NCBI GenBank assembly: GCA_025024175.1
Contig: QCXZ01000075.1
Coordinates: 2,232,001 to 2,296,000 of the forward strand
Direction of reading: 5' to 3'
From: Rhyzopertha dominica
Lineage: Eukaryota; Arthropoda; Insecta; Coleoptera; Bostrichidae
Length of the DNA stretch: 64,000 nt
The translations under genes were made by a program, and so were the position numbers. A model generated the notes under the pieces. The model was not told the origin of the DNA and did not search any database. It was given only the letters and a program-made list of their open reading frames with translations. Below are positions 44,901 through 57,218 of the stretch, piece after piece (positions within the stretch are counted from its first letter, which is position 1; the number at the start of each line of letters is the position of its first letter).

Positions 44901-47900
44901 TTTCAATGTTTCAGCCTTAATTTCATCTACTCCAGGTGCTTTGCCATTCCTTAATTCTGATATTGCTTTTATAATTTCGCTTCTTCTTAGTGCAAATTTT
45001 TTGGATTTTCTATTTTGTTTGGTAAGTTCTCACTCACCCCTGTAAAAAAAACTATTGAAAGTATTTGCTATTTTATGTGTTAACACTTCTCCATTATTCA
45101 TGTGTTTGTAACTGTCCTGAAATTATTGTATTGCTCTTTACTGAAAGTGCAGTTAATGTTTATCGCAGTCTATAATTTGTTCAGGTAAAAAGCTTGATTT
45201 GGTTAAATCAAGTGATATTTGAGGGAACAAAAGTTTGCCAAATATTGAAATCCATTAACATAATCACATGCCCTGTAATGTTGCGCTTAATATACTTAAT
45301 AGTCTGTCCTTTAAAAAAACACCTTAAATCAGTTCATAATTTTCTTTGCCACAAATAAGAACATACTAACTAATAATTGAAAACTTATCCATCTGCCCTA
45401 AGTGGAGTTATTAATTAATTCTTCTAAAGAAAATAATGAACTTCCACTTTATTTTTAAATAAAGTGGAAGTTCACTTTAAGACTTATTTTCTTTAGAATA
45501 CTAACTAATGTATACACACAACTTTTACATTTTTACTTACCGTCTTTAAACAGATCTACAGGCTCATCCTTAAGTTTAGTCTTCAAATAGCCTCCTCCAA
45601 CCTTGGCAATGATATCTTGAATCTCTTCGTCCGTAGTGACGTCCTTTACTTTGCTTGAAATGACGGCTTCCACAATATTCGTGGCTGGAGGTAGTGACAT
45701 GTCGGCTTTGATATCTTCTGCTGGCTTTTTACTTTCTTCTGGGGGAGAAGCTTCCGATGAATTTAGGCTGAAGTCCCCCACGGATTTTCTGATTAGTTCT
45801 TGTCGTGCTCTTCTCGTTGAAGGACGACGTTTGATGGGAATCTTCGCGCGATCCTTGAGAAAAAGTTGAAGTTTAAGCAAATGAAATATGTAGGGTATGT
45901 ATTAAAGCCCAATACACAAAATCATGTGCTTCAACAAAAGGAAGAAGAAAAACAGAAGAAAACTGTTGCTCTTAAGTTGTAAATTTCATGGGGAATTGAA
46001 TTTTTCCAACCGCATCTCTCTAGATTGTTTTGTTTTGAAGATATTAATTTTTTTCTAGCATGCCGCCAATGTCACAATTTTCAAAAAGCTTCAAATAATC
46101 ACAAAACAGTAAGCCTGAGACCACATGTCATATTAAGAAAGTGATAATGAAATTCAACGAGGATTCTGAAAATGCTATCAACTTCTGCTATAATTGGAAG
46201 TGGCTGAAACCTGAAAATATTTTAAATGAAATGAGCCCAGCAAATTTTCAACTTTTCTAAGGCTGCTGGTGCTCCAGAACATAAAACTAAGAACTAAAGA
46301 TTTGTATTTTTTCAAAACCTCATTCAAGAATTTAAGAAACAGTATTTAAAAATTACTGACAGTTTGTGGGTGTACCCTATATATGAAAGGGAAGAAGATT
46401 TAGACCCCCTAACTATAAGATAACGGTTCTTTTCTGATATCACAACAACAAAAAAAAAAGAAGGTGGAATGATATACATACAATTCGATTAAATAATGAA
46501 ATATCCACTTACCTTAGTAATGCTTCGCAATACTTCAACATTTCCAATTCCATCTGCAATATTTTCCCCCCTAACGTCGGATTCCGAAGCGGCACTGATT
46601 ATCTCACTATCTTTCTCTGCCGTCGAAATCTCCAAACTCTGAGACTTGATCAGTTCCCTTTTCGGGGGAGTAGCACCAGGCATCAAAGCACCGACGTTTA
46701 TGTTCAAATTGAGCTTCAGTTTACCCGGTGATGCTGTGCAACAAATCTTTCCGTTAATCGAGACAAAACAAACATAAACTGGTGGCGTTATCAGCGGAGT
46801 AATTAAGCTGCAGCAATGCAAATAGTGAATGATGAGTTTTTTTGCAATCAGTCAGATTGGGCAGATAAAGCCTGGTGTGTAAATAAAAGGGATAATGTGC
46901 GAGATGGTTGACCTTGGTCAGGTAAATATTATGGAAGCAATAACAAAATTGGTCAGTACAGTGTGTTATGAACTCATGCTGCATTTAGTACTTTTAAGGA
47001 GGTACTGCTTGTTTAGATGAAATATTAAAAAGAAAATGGTCACGACAAAATTGAGTTTACATAGGCATAAATAATAACATCCATTTGGCATTAAATTGAT
47101 AGAAAAATATTTACTTGAGTGTATTTTACATTGTACATGATCTAGTGGATAAAACATATGTAGGAAAATTTTTTTTATACTTTTACAAGAGTAATCTAAG
47201 CAAAAGGAATGGACTTTTATTATATGTTAGTAATACCATTGACCATGAATCTACAGCGTAATCATTCTAAATATCGTCGGAATTAAATAATATTGCTATA
47301 TACAACATAATTTACATAAGTGATTTATAAATAAAAACATAACCAGCTTGATTGATAAAGAAAAACTTAGTTATTATGGCAGTGCTAGTAGACTGATCAA
47401 AAATATTTGCTTAAAAGGAAAAAAAGATTATGTATCATCCAAACATCTACAGGTACAAATAGTAAAGGAACATATAATAAATTAAAAAAAAACAAAATTG
47501 AGGTCAAAATAAAGAGTATCCAATATTTCTGTTTACTCATTTTTTTATTTTTCATTCCCACAAAAAAATAATGAAACTGGTAACAATTTAAAAACATGCT
47601 CAATAATGCAAAAGAAACAAAAATGACTTGCTATGGGAAACATTACTAAAGCAACTGTATTTCATTGTTTAATGTGAATAGTATTGTTACAAAATTTAAC
47701 TGGAGTATCTACAAAATGTCATAGTTCAGACAGTTGTTCGAACCTTGAAAAAACTTTCAAACATATTGCCTACAGATTCATAAAATATTTTGAGGAAATC
47801 AAGCCCCAAACCCTTGGTTCGACACAGGGAATGAATCAGAAGGAACAGAAAAAGCTGAATCCAGAAATTCCCTTATACTCTAGTTAAGTGTTTATAGCAA

Positions 47901-50900
47901 TACTATCAAAAAATAGTTTCTGATTAAATAATGAACACTTTTCTGCACACCGAATGCTGTAATCAGGTTTTTTTGAACAATTTTAGAATTTATCAACAAT
48001 TATTAAAATTAAATGTTTCTTTTGGATTTTTGAGCATGTTTTTAAATTGTAACCATAGATCACTCAAAAGTTTGTATCCACTTAAATTTATATGTCAGTT
48101 TAGGATCTGCTAACCAGCCATCATCAGTACCATAACATTAATACTAAGGACTAAGAATGACGCTTTCTGATTAATCAAGACATAGAAACTTGACTTCAAC
48201 CTTCAAACAAACAAGCAGATTAGCAATCAAACCAAAAATGTTGAATGAGGCAACTGAAATTACAATAACCATTTAAAATTCTACAATTTTAGCTGCTTAA
48301 AATTTTGTATATTTAAAGGAAAAATTCGTCAAATGTACCACACTTAATACTTTTAAAATCATTATATTTGGATTCCAAGAACTGTTTATTGATATGGAAA
48401 TAAGAAATATCTAATTCTATTTCTTACTTTGTAAGTATTACTATTATCTATCCAATTCATTTATTGATGACTGGAAGACATTGTCTCTATTGTCTTAATA
48501 TTAAATTTATTTAGATAAATTTTAACATTACATTATTTTTAATATACCTTTTGAAGTGCAGATTTATTAAGCAACCTGTTTAATTTTTATTTTGTATAAT
48601 ATTACTGACCATTCTTTAATGAATTTTAAATAGAAACTGAGAAAGAATATGCAGCACTTACAAGTCAAAACAAAAAAAAATAGTACTGAAGGAACTCTGT
48701 TCGATAATTTTTCTAGTAGAATTTGTCTGTTCTGGAAAACAGAAAACATGAATATGTTGGTAACTTCTTAATTCAGACTGAGTTTCTAAAAAGAACAACA
48801 GAAAATTTTAATTTAATTAAATTAAAAGATATTAAATTCATTCAACAAGTGAAAAACTACCAGTTTCTGGTAAAAAAAATTGATAGAACTTTCAACTGAT
48901 TCTTCTTTAATGTCTGACTTAAAAAAGGATTCCTCATTAAATATTGGTTGATGGTAAAAGAACAATACTAACAACACAGAACTTGTTGAAATAGCATTTT
49001 CTTCTTATACAAAAATTAAGTACAAACATCAAAACAAATTTGACATAGCTCCTGACTGCCGCTTGTACCTATCTTCTTGTGAACCTAATTTTAAGAAGGT
49101 AGCGTCCATGAAATTTTGAAACTATAATTATTGTACTTTTACAATATAATGTGAGTAAACATTATTTTAAGATTGTTGTTTAGTGAGGCTGCTATAAAAG
49201 TTGAAATAACCTGAAAAGAAGTATTTATTGATAAAAATCAAGTTATCTTCTTAACTCTAATTTTGCACTATTCCTATAGTCAGTATCAGTAATAAAGAGA
49301 GGGAATAAGAGAGGAAATAATGAAAATCAATGAGTTCGAGAGAGAAAAATGATAAGAAACTGCTGATTTAGATGATGAACACAATATTTAATAAACTTAC
49401 CTTTCTTTATCGTACTCAATCCCTCTTGATCTTTATCACCACCACTCATAATCCTTTTAGCAACAGGTGGTTTCGTTTCAACTTTCACTTTCACTTCACT
49501 CACACATTCACCATCACCACTTATCACGCCATCTCCTTTCTTCTCTACTTCACTCTCCACTTTCGTGGATTCAAACACCGAACTGTTTAGAGTCCCGTCG
49601 GAAAAGAGATCATCGGGATTTCCGCTGGGTGTGACATCCAAATTGCTGGAAACAGTAACCTCTGGTATGTCCTGCAGACTGGGCACGACCTCAGTTTTGT
49701 TCTTCGTGATGAAGAGATTGTCGCTGGAGTAATCGTCGTTGAACAGATCGATGGACAGACGCCGGGTCGATGAAGATTCGGGATAAAATGCAGACACGTC
49801 GCTATCGCAACTAAACAGATAAATAAAGGTTGACACCAGTGCTGTTATTATATAATATTGTACCAGGCCTACACACAGCTACATAGTCTTCTATCTCTGC
49901 AAGAAATAAGTACTAAATACTAAATATTTTCTTAATACATTTAGTCGATGGGTTATTTTTTTATTAAAATCTGGAATAGATCAAAAAAGTTCTATTCAAC
50001 TAACAATCATGCTAAGGTATTAAGCCTGTCCAGGCACAGTGCATCTGTGAAAAAGTTTTCTGCAAAATACTCTTGTGGCAATAAGTCATAATACCCACTA
50101 TTCAAATTATATATAATGTAATAAATAGATTTTCAAAAATTGACTTGAATCATTTAAGCAAATTTTTTTTGCATTATATATGATACATTGTTTTAAATTA
50201 TTATTTACACACTTTTTTAAGACAGATGAAAAGCAGATTTATGTTTATATTATAACAGTTCACCTCCATTTTTATTTACATTAACTGTTAGAAAATTTCT
50301 AATCCAATCCTTTAATTTTCTACTCGATTTATGGTAGTACAGGCAATCATATTAAACATTCAACATCACTAGATAAAAAAACATGTTATATATCTTTTAT
50401 CCAACTTTCAGTTTTATGTGATTTTCCACTTACCCAATGCTTGCATCTCTGACAATTCCGGATTCATTTGACACCAACGAATCTAATGGTGGTGCTGGAT
50501 GCAGAAAATTTGAACTCCTCTCTGTAGTACTATTTATCACAGAACTTGTGACATCCTGGGTGACAACACTGTTTGAGCGTCCAGCTGTATTAAAAAAAAT
50601 TAAAACACCTGTATAGAGGGTCTTGGCTCCCGCATTTACAACTAACAGTTCTGTTTTGAACAGTTTTTTTTTGGTGTAGTATAAACCATTAACAGAAGTT
50701 TATGTGATTAATAAAATACAATGCTGTGACTACTTTTTTATAGTTAAGTGGAACTATTTCTTCTATCTCACTAAATATTCAATGTCGTTAAATATCTCAA
50801 CAATTTTTATTACAATAACTGCCTATTTTTTTTATTTATTTAAAAAAGAATATTACATTGAATTACAATCAGATATAATCAAAATATCTGATGAACTCGC

Positions 50901-53900
50901 AGCCTATAAAGGTAAACTGAGTTACCTGCACATAGTTCTGGATTGACTTATTAACTAAAACTTAAAACTAAGTTGAAATTGAAATTAACTCTTGGTGTAC
51001 AAAAAAACATAACAATTTTTACTTAATAACCAATGTAAAATATCCTACAATCCCAAAATCTATAACATGAACTCAAAAAATCAAAAAAATCTCTGTTTCA
51101 ACAATTTGTATCATTTATTAGTTAAATTATGCAATCTGAATTTATACACTAATTACATTCCTAATTGGTAAAGCATTATAATATTTCGTTGCTATATATT
51201 CGCTATTTTTATTTGTTAATGTTTTTTTCCTTTTTGGGAGAATCAAGTTTTTGTTTCTAGTTTTACTTTTTGATGTTATATAATTAGTTTTTAATTCATT
51301 GTAATGATGAAGGATAGATTCTATGACACAAGATTTTTTTATGTTTAATGGTGGGAGAATATTTTTATCTTTTAGTAAGACAATTTTTAGCACTCTGTTT
51401 TGCAACTTGACTAATGAATTAATTGTATTGTCGTATGCCCCTCCCCAGGCTACAATACCGTAATTCACTACACTGTGAAATAAAGCATGGTAGATCATTA
51501 ATAGTTGTTTAGTGTTCATTATCTTGTTTAACTTGTTAAATATATAAAGCAAATATCTTGTCTTCATTTTAGGTACTTGTTTTTATATACTCGTTTTACA
51601 GCCTGGTTGTTGATGTAAATATTTAAATCATCAGGAACACTGTCCTGATATGCACCAAAAGCCATGAAGACTGTTTTATCGACATTTAAGGATAGCTTAT
51701 TAACTGCTAACCAGTTACTAATTGTTATTCATGTCGAATTCCACCTGTTTCCATGATTAAGCTGTACTTATTACAACTGTATCATCGGCATACGATATAA
51801 TGTTGTGTTGTGGGAGAATTTTCAATAAATCGTTGATATATAGTATGCAAAAAAGTGGTCCTAGTATGGTTCCTTGCGGTACTCCGGTTGTTACAGGCAG
51901 AGCGAAACTCTTGGTGACTGAGATTTTGACTACTTGCTTTCTATTTGTTAAGTATGTTTTAATTAAGTCCAAAGCTTTGCCTCGGATTCCATAATTTTCT
52001 AGTTTGTACACTAGCTTTTTGTGGTTGACTGTATCGAAAACTTTGGAAAGATCCAAGAACATTGCAATAGTGGGCGTTGTGCTGTCCAAGTTATTGTAAA
52101 TGCATTTTCTTATGTGGACCAGTGCATCATTTGTACTTTTGTTTTTCATGAAACCAAATTGCATGTTGGATATTATGTTATATGATTGTAGAAAGGCTGT
52201 TAATCTGGAATGTATTATTTTTTCAGGAATTTTGGCAATATTGAATATTAAAGAAATTGGCCTATAGTTAGTAGTTTTATGCTTGTCTCCTTTTTTGTAT
52301 GTCAGCTGTATTTTTTTGTACGGTAAATGGTGCTAATTGTTAGTTATTTTTACACTTTATTAAAAATTATTGGTGTAAGTAAATTTAACATCTTGAACTT
52401 AGGAAAGCCTTAGACACAGTGAATCACAAACAACTTCTTCAGAACCTTGAATACCTTGTTACCTGAGATATTATGTTAAAAATTGTTTGAGTTAAAATTA
52501 ATGTTGCCAACAGAAATAAAAAATAATTCTGCAATAGTTTTTGAAACTTAAACTTCATTAAGCTTCTTTAACAGATAATTTGCACATCAAAATGAGAAAA
52601 AACCATTACCTTCCGCGAAAATGTCCTCCTCAGATTTCGTCTCCCAGTCATCATCAGGTGGCGGCGTAGGATCGAAGATACTAACAGTACGTTTCGGTTT
52701 ATCTTCGACATTCGTCGATCCTTGCTCGTCTAAGTCCGGTATCGATTCGAAAATGTTTTCAACGGGTTTACTGCTCCCAAAATCGTCCTCTCCATCATCG
52801 TCTGAAGGTGGAGTAGAATCGAAGAGACTGACTTTACTCACCTTCGGTATTTTCTCCTCTCCTTCTGCTTCCGGCCTGGGACCAATGGACTTGAAAGGTT
52901 TGATGTCCGAAAACAAGTCGTCATCATTACTGAAGTCATCGAAGAGGCTTAGTTTCGGTGATTGCTTGGGAGGAAGAGTTGTTTCTGGGTTGTTTTCTGC
53001 AACTACTGGAGGGGAAGGTATCTGTTCTTTGGGTGGTGTCACAAAAATGTCGTCTTCGTATGTGACAGGTTTGGACTCAACTTTTACAGAGACATTCGAA
53101 ATTGGTGGTTTGATCACATCAGAAGTTGCAGAAGTATTTTGTTCGGCTTTAGCTGCAGCAAAAAGGTCATCTTCTTTACTGAACAAACCGGTATTAACTT
53201 TCTTGACATCTTCAAAAATACCGCCCTCATCCTCTTCATCAAACAACGAATTTTGCTGTTTATTATCCATAACTTTCTTGGTTTCCTGCTCTTTTATTAC
53301 TGGTTTTTCTTCGGGTACGGCAATATCAATTTCGTGTGAATTGATTGAATTTTTATCTGTTTCCACTCTGAAATCTGTAGTGTCCTTGCCGAATAAGTCA
53401 GTAGAAGGAGGTGAATCGCTGAATAAATTCGATGTAAATTTTTTGGTGGTTATGTTCGAGAAAAGATCATCTTCAAACAAATCATCGTTGTCGTCGAATA
53501 AACTAACAGTTTTTGGCTTATTTTCCACAGGTTTGGGTTGAAAAAGGTCGGTAGTGTTTTTTGATTGTTGATTTTCTTTGGGTTTTTCGGTATCACCTTT
53601 AAAATCCTACAAATTTGATTAAATGAACAATACTTTCGAGTTACTGTTTAGCTTTGATACCCTTATGCTTTGGTCTGATTTAGGAGGTGATTCATCATCA
53701 GAATTTGTGGATGAGTCGGTCTGCTGCCTTTTCAATATGTTGCCGATTTTTTGATTGGCAAAGAGATCAGAACCACCAAAAATTGAGACACCTCCAATAG
53801 GTTTCTGTAAAAAATAACAAAGGGTTGTGAATTGTGGACTGATCAAAATTGCAATTTAAAAGAGTGTAGAGAAAAATATAATGCATTTTTCTAAAGCCGT

Positions 53901-56835
53901 GTACATATAGCGCCATCTATTTTTGTGTTGTTTCAATTGTATACGAATGCGGTCAACAATGTCCGCGACACTTGTATAGTACAGTTTTGTATAAGGATGG
54001 ACCATTTTCAGTTTATAAACAAAANACTGAAGAAAAGTGTCAAAATTGATTCGCAAAAAAAAATTGTATAAGCTTGTAATAAGCTCACCTTTCTCTTGTC
54101 TTCCACTTTAACTTCTTCCTCTAGTTCTGGTGGTTCTTCCTCATAAAACGGAACAGAAGCTTTTTTAGACGGAAGAAGCGTAGTTTTGGTTTCTGTTTTT
54201 CTAGAACTCACACCACTGAACAAGTCATCAATGTCATCCTCGTCATCAAAGAGCCCTCCTGTTGTCTACAGAGATGCAAAAACAGACAAGGTTATTTCAC
54301 ACAATGCCCAAGTGTGAAGCAACAGTCGCTTTTGTTTAGAACCGCTGATGATGCATTAAAATTGTTTAAGTGTGCTACTTAGATCAAATGAATAAACAGT
54401 TGAGTGAGTGTATAAGATTATCAAATTACTTTACCATGCAATGTCTTCAGATAGATAAATCTGATAAATTTTCAGCTTTTAGCAACTATTTCTGTTGTGA
54501 AATATAATAAAAATTGCAAAAAAATGGGAAGTTTTATAAAACATTAAAAATACAGTCCAAATACAACACTGAAACATTTGTAACTTACTTTTGGTAGAAG
54601 CACACTTTTAGTGTCAACTGGCTCCTTGACAATGTCTGCTTTTTCTTCTTCTTTTGGCTTATCCACTTGCAAACCTATAGCAAAAAAAAACAAATGTATT
54701 TCTTTTTTAGTTCATTATTTTTAATTTGCACTTTTCCTTGTGTGATATCAAGTATTTCAAAGATTTTAAAAGGTTAGTGCTATATTTCTTGAACTGGTCT
54801 GAGGGATCTGAATGAATTTAGAAAAGTTGTTTGTGTTTTAATACATTTTACAAAATCCCTAGTATTTTTAAGTAGAAATTCCAAAGCTTTTAAGGCAGTG
54901 TTTGTCAACCGTGTTATATGGGGAGAGAATTATGAAGTCGTATCCATAAGCACTCCCAAATCAAAGATTTCATTTGTTACTTTGTCGAAGGCTAATTCTA
55001 TACCTAACATTTTAATTTTTTTGGACGCTAGTAAATTTGTTGTTTTTAAGAACATAGATGATATTTTTAATGAGTTAATAATATTAATTCCTAGGCAAAA
55101 AGAGACTACGACTGTTTAATACCATAAAAAGCATTCTGAGAAAAAGAGAGCCAAAATAATTACCTACCTTTTATAGAACTTTCTGTTTTTACCAAGAAAT
55201 CATCATCATCATCGTCGAAGAGTCCTCCACCACCAGAAAACATTCCTTCCTTGCTCCCCTTGTTATAGAGGTCATCCTCCCCATCATCAAGTGGAGGAGG
55301 TTCATCCGCAAACAATCCTACGAACCTGTCCCTGTCTGTGTTCGATTTCTGTATCGGATTTCTGTTTACGACTTCCTCGTGTTCTGCCATGTTGCCAAGC
55401 TTCGCGGCAAGCTGTTCGGCGAAGCTGCTACTCGATATCGGAGCCTAATATGGCATATTAAAATATTCATCTTGAAATTCATTCATACGGGGTTGTTGTA
55501 TAGAAAAAGTACAAAAGTAAAAACTCTCTTACTTGTAAATGGCTTAGATAAGTTTTATGTACTGGGCATTCCATTTTTCTGAAGCACATTATTTATTTAT
55601 TTATTTATTCTTGTACTAACAGGGCAGGCCCATACAAAATATATTATATACAATGAATATGTAGCGGTTATGCAAAACCAAACAACAAATATATAATATA
55701 GATATCTAAATACATAGAAAAAACAATTGATGTTTTCTTAAAAGTAATGATTGGTATGAATTATCAATTATGGAATCTAAATATAAAAAATTTACATATA
55801 CTTTAGAACTATTTTAGACTTACTTTTATGTAGCCGTAAAATTTATTATAAAAATCAAGGAGAGTCAATAAAATTAATTAGAATTTTATATGCAAAAAGA
55901 AGATCTATTTATTTCTCGCCGCTTCTAGATTTGAAATAGAAAAAGTCTGGTAAGTACAACTCACCTTGGCGGGCGCCGACCCCCCCTCCTCACTACTACT
56001 AGAAATCACTATGCCTGCGTCCTTCACTGTATCATTAAACGTCGAATTCGCAGCAGGCCTTTTTAAATCACTCTCCGAACTGGTGTTCGACATTTTCGCT
56101 CTGTTCGAGATCGGCAAGTCGGCTTCAGAGTCGCTGTCGCTGAATTTCTCCGATATTTTATCACTGTCGCTCTCGCTGGACGATTCTATGAGACCCACGT
56201 GCCATTTCTTGTACCACTCGTCAGTGCCGATGAGATAGGGGAGGGGGCGATCAATGTACGGGTCTTTAGGGCGAAGAACAAAGCTAAAACATGAATATTT
56301 TTATAAAATNGATTAGAAAAACAAAATACTTACTTTGGNATANCTGATTCGTCTTCACTATCACTGATTGAAACCTCAACTTTGTCATAATACTGGTCCA
56401 TAACTTCCAAACCTTTTAGAATTGCCCTTTCCACTTCTTTATTAACATCGTCTTCGCTAGGCTCCTTCTCGTCTTCCTTCTCTTTATTTTCCTCCGGTGA
56501 CACAGTCTCGTCATCTTCGTACACTCGACTCTCGACAAACTGCCTGTTTTGCAGATTCAAAAACTCGTTTTTAGCTATGTCCAGTCGTAGACCTGCGTTC
56601 GTCAGGTTATCAACCAACAAATTCAAATTGTCGTTTGTTTTATTCGCTCTTTCAAAAAGCCTCTGGAAAATATGCATAAGAAAAGAGCAATGTAATCCAC
56701 GATTTTTACCTCTGAGAACGCTTCCAAAGTTTTCAATACAGCAACATCACCTGCTAAACTCCACTTCGAGGCATTATCAACAATTTGTTGGGTAGTCCAT
56801 GGTTTCTCCCATGGTTTAGGTGACTTGTTTTCCAT
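41902..56835 (-). CDS. WASHC2: WASH complex subunit 2 (FAM21)
   Basis: Fourteen exons: 56710-56835, 56334-56662, 55965-56283, 55168-55444, 54589-54674, 54089-54265, 53661-53804, 52610-53606, 50434-50584, 49401-49810, 46513-46733, 45541-45853, 42689-43123 and 41902-42008. They give about 1,363 residues in one phase-consistent chain (human FAM21 is about 1,320). The N-terminal head has KPWEKPWTTQQIVDNASKWS, RQFVESRVYEDDE and VLRPKDPYIDRPLPYLIGTD, which are FAM21 hallmarks that join the WASH core. The long tail carries many LFa motifs (LFDDDDDDF, LFDDEDDIDDLF, LFDDNDDLFEDDLF, LFDDDPDEDDIF and others), which bind retromer VPS35. A basic block near the C-terminus (KIPIKRRPSTRRARQ) is also family-typical. 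The complex activates Arp2/3 on endosomes for cargo recycling. Two Ns lie in exon 2. Introns carry a Harbinger-like element and LINE pieces. Confidence 0.93.
43307..44366. mobile_element. Degenerate PIF/Harbinger-type element in a WASHC2 intron
   Basis: GACCCGTTTGCCA at the left end is inverted as TGGCAAATGGCTC at the right end, and inverted similarity continues inward for about 120 bp. Both sides are flanked by TAA, which fits the 3-bp TWA target duplication of this superfamily. Inside, plus-strand 43765-43890 encodes MNVHGFLNVLKEEVLIEDP and NFLQMSNASFDKLFE, like the start of Harbinger nuclease-type transposases. A stop follows at once, so only a remnant is left. Confidence 0.7.
44740..45046 (-). 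mobile_element. LINE reverse-transcriptase N-terminal fragment
   Basis: On minus, the translation has RSEIIKAISELRNGKAPGVD, EVALPLKHLINRIFETGKFP and KVAVIKSLFKKGDG. This is the region before motif A in Jockey/CR1-like non-LTR reverse transcriptases. It ends in a stop after KKGDGKN, and the catalytic core is missing. It lies in a WASHC2 intron. Confidence 0.7.
45424..45499. repeat. Near-perfect palindrome
   Basis: The 36 bp at 45438-45473 form a perfect 17-bp stem with a 2-base loop (GAACTTCCACTTTATTT and its complement). Outer arms CTAAAGAAAATAA and TTATTTTCTTTAG extend the inverted symmetry, separated by a small asymmetric spacer on the right. It lies 40 bp from the end of WASHC2 exon 12, in the intron. 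It could be a tiny foldback MITE. Confidence 0.8.
46734..49400. other. WASHC2 intron 10, no gene recognised
   Basis: AT-rich, with short open frames only. At about 48110-48135 the minus strand carries ACTGATGATGGCTGG, similar in form to motifs found in retroelement ends elsewhere in the window. Confidence 0.35.
51142..52325 (-). mobile_element. LINE reverse-transcriptase fragment (Jockey/CR1-like) in a WASHC2 intron
   Basis: On minus, from 52325: GDKHKTTNYRPISL, then FGFMKNKSTNDALV, the motif-A block FLDLSKVFDTVNHKKL, GVPQGTILGPLFCILYIND and the catalytic YADD motif (ISYADDTVVIS). After a break near 51757-51567 the thumb and C-terminal part resume (YHALFHSVVNYGIVAWGG). Frameshifts and a stop interrupt it, so it is dead. 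Confidence 0.85.
52393..52468 (+). mobile_element. Short reverse-transcriptase fragment in opposite orientation
   Basis: Plus-strand translation reads LRKALDTVNHKQLLQNLEY, a motif-A block of a non-LTR reverse transcriptase. It lies only about 70 bp from the minus-strand LINE copy and is not its mirror image in sequence, so it comes from a separate insertion. Confidence 0.6.
55584..55900 (-). repeat. Probable LINE 3' tail and ATTT microsatellite
   Basis: A run of TTTATTTATTTATTTATT (about 55590-55610) next to GTACTAACAGGGCAGGCCCA looks like the (AAAT)n tail of a minus-strand non-LTR element. No coding sequence remains. It lies in WASHC2 intron 3. Confidence 0.4.
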
Positions 56836-57218
56836 TTTACGGTAATTATGAAGCCAAAAAATTTAATTAAACTCACATCGAACCCTGACTCGAAAAATAA
56901 ACAGTAAATTTAAGAAAAAAGAACCTCAGCCTCTTAAATGTGACAGTTGTCGCAGTACACCATATCTACCTGGGGACATTTGACCTACTACTACCGTATC
57001 TGAATGCTAAATAGCTAAATAGCATTAATATAAATAAGAAGAAAAACTGATTATTTATTAACTTTTATTTTATGACAGAAGCATGTAAAGAAAATAAAAC
57101 TATGTTTTGGTTATAAATCCTTGTTTCAGTTTAGATCTGTAATACAATAAAATTCTTCAAATTTGTTAAAAAATATATTCAAACAGTAAAATACAAACTT
57201 ATGAGTTCAAACACTAGT
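56836..57218. other. Spacer between WASHC2 start and the 14-finger gene 3' end
   Basis: It contains the WASHC2 promoter and the poly(A) signal of the neighbouring zinc-finger gene (TTTATT on plus at 57064-57069). No other feature was seen. Confidence 0.4.

Noticed and set aside
47684..47887. 67-codon plus-strand frame in a WASHC2 intron
   Set aside because: No motif and no splice support; antisense to the gene.
52621..53541. 306-codon plus-strand frame opposite WASHC2 exon 8
   Set aside because: Ser-rich antisense shadow of the acidic LFa-motif exon, which is clearly the coding strand.
54898..55119. 73-codon plus-strand frame in a WASHC2 intron
   Set aside because: Looks like residual transposon or chance sequence; no recognisable domain.
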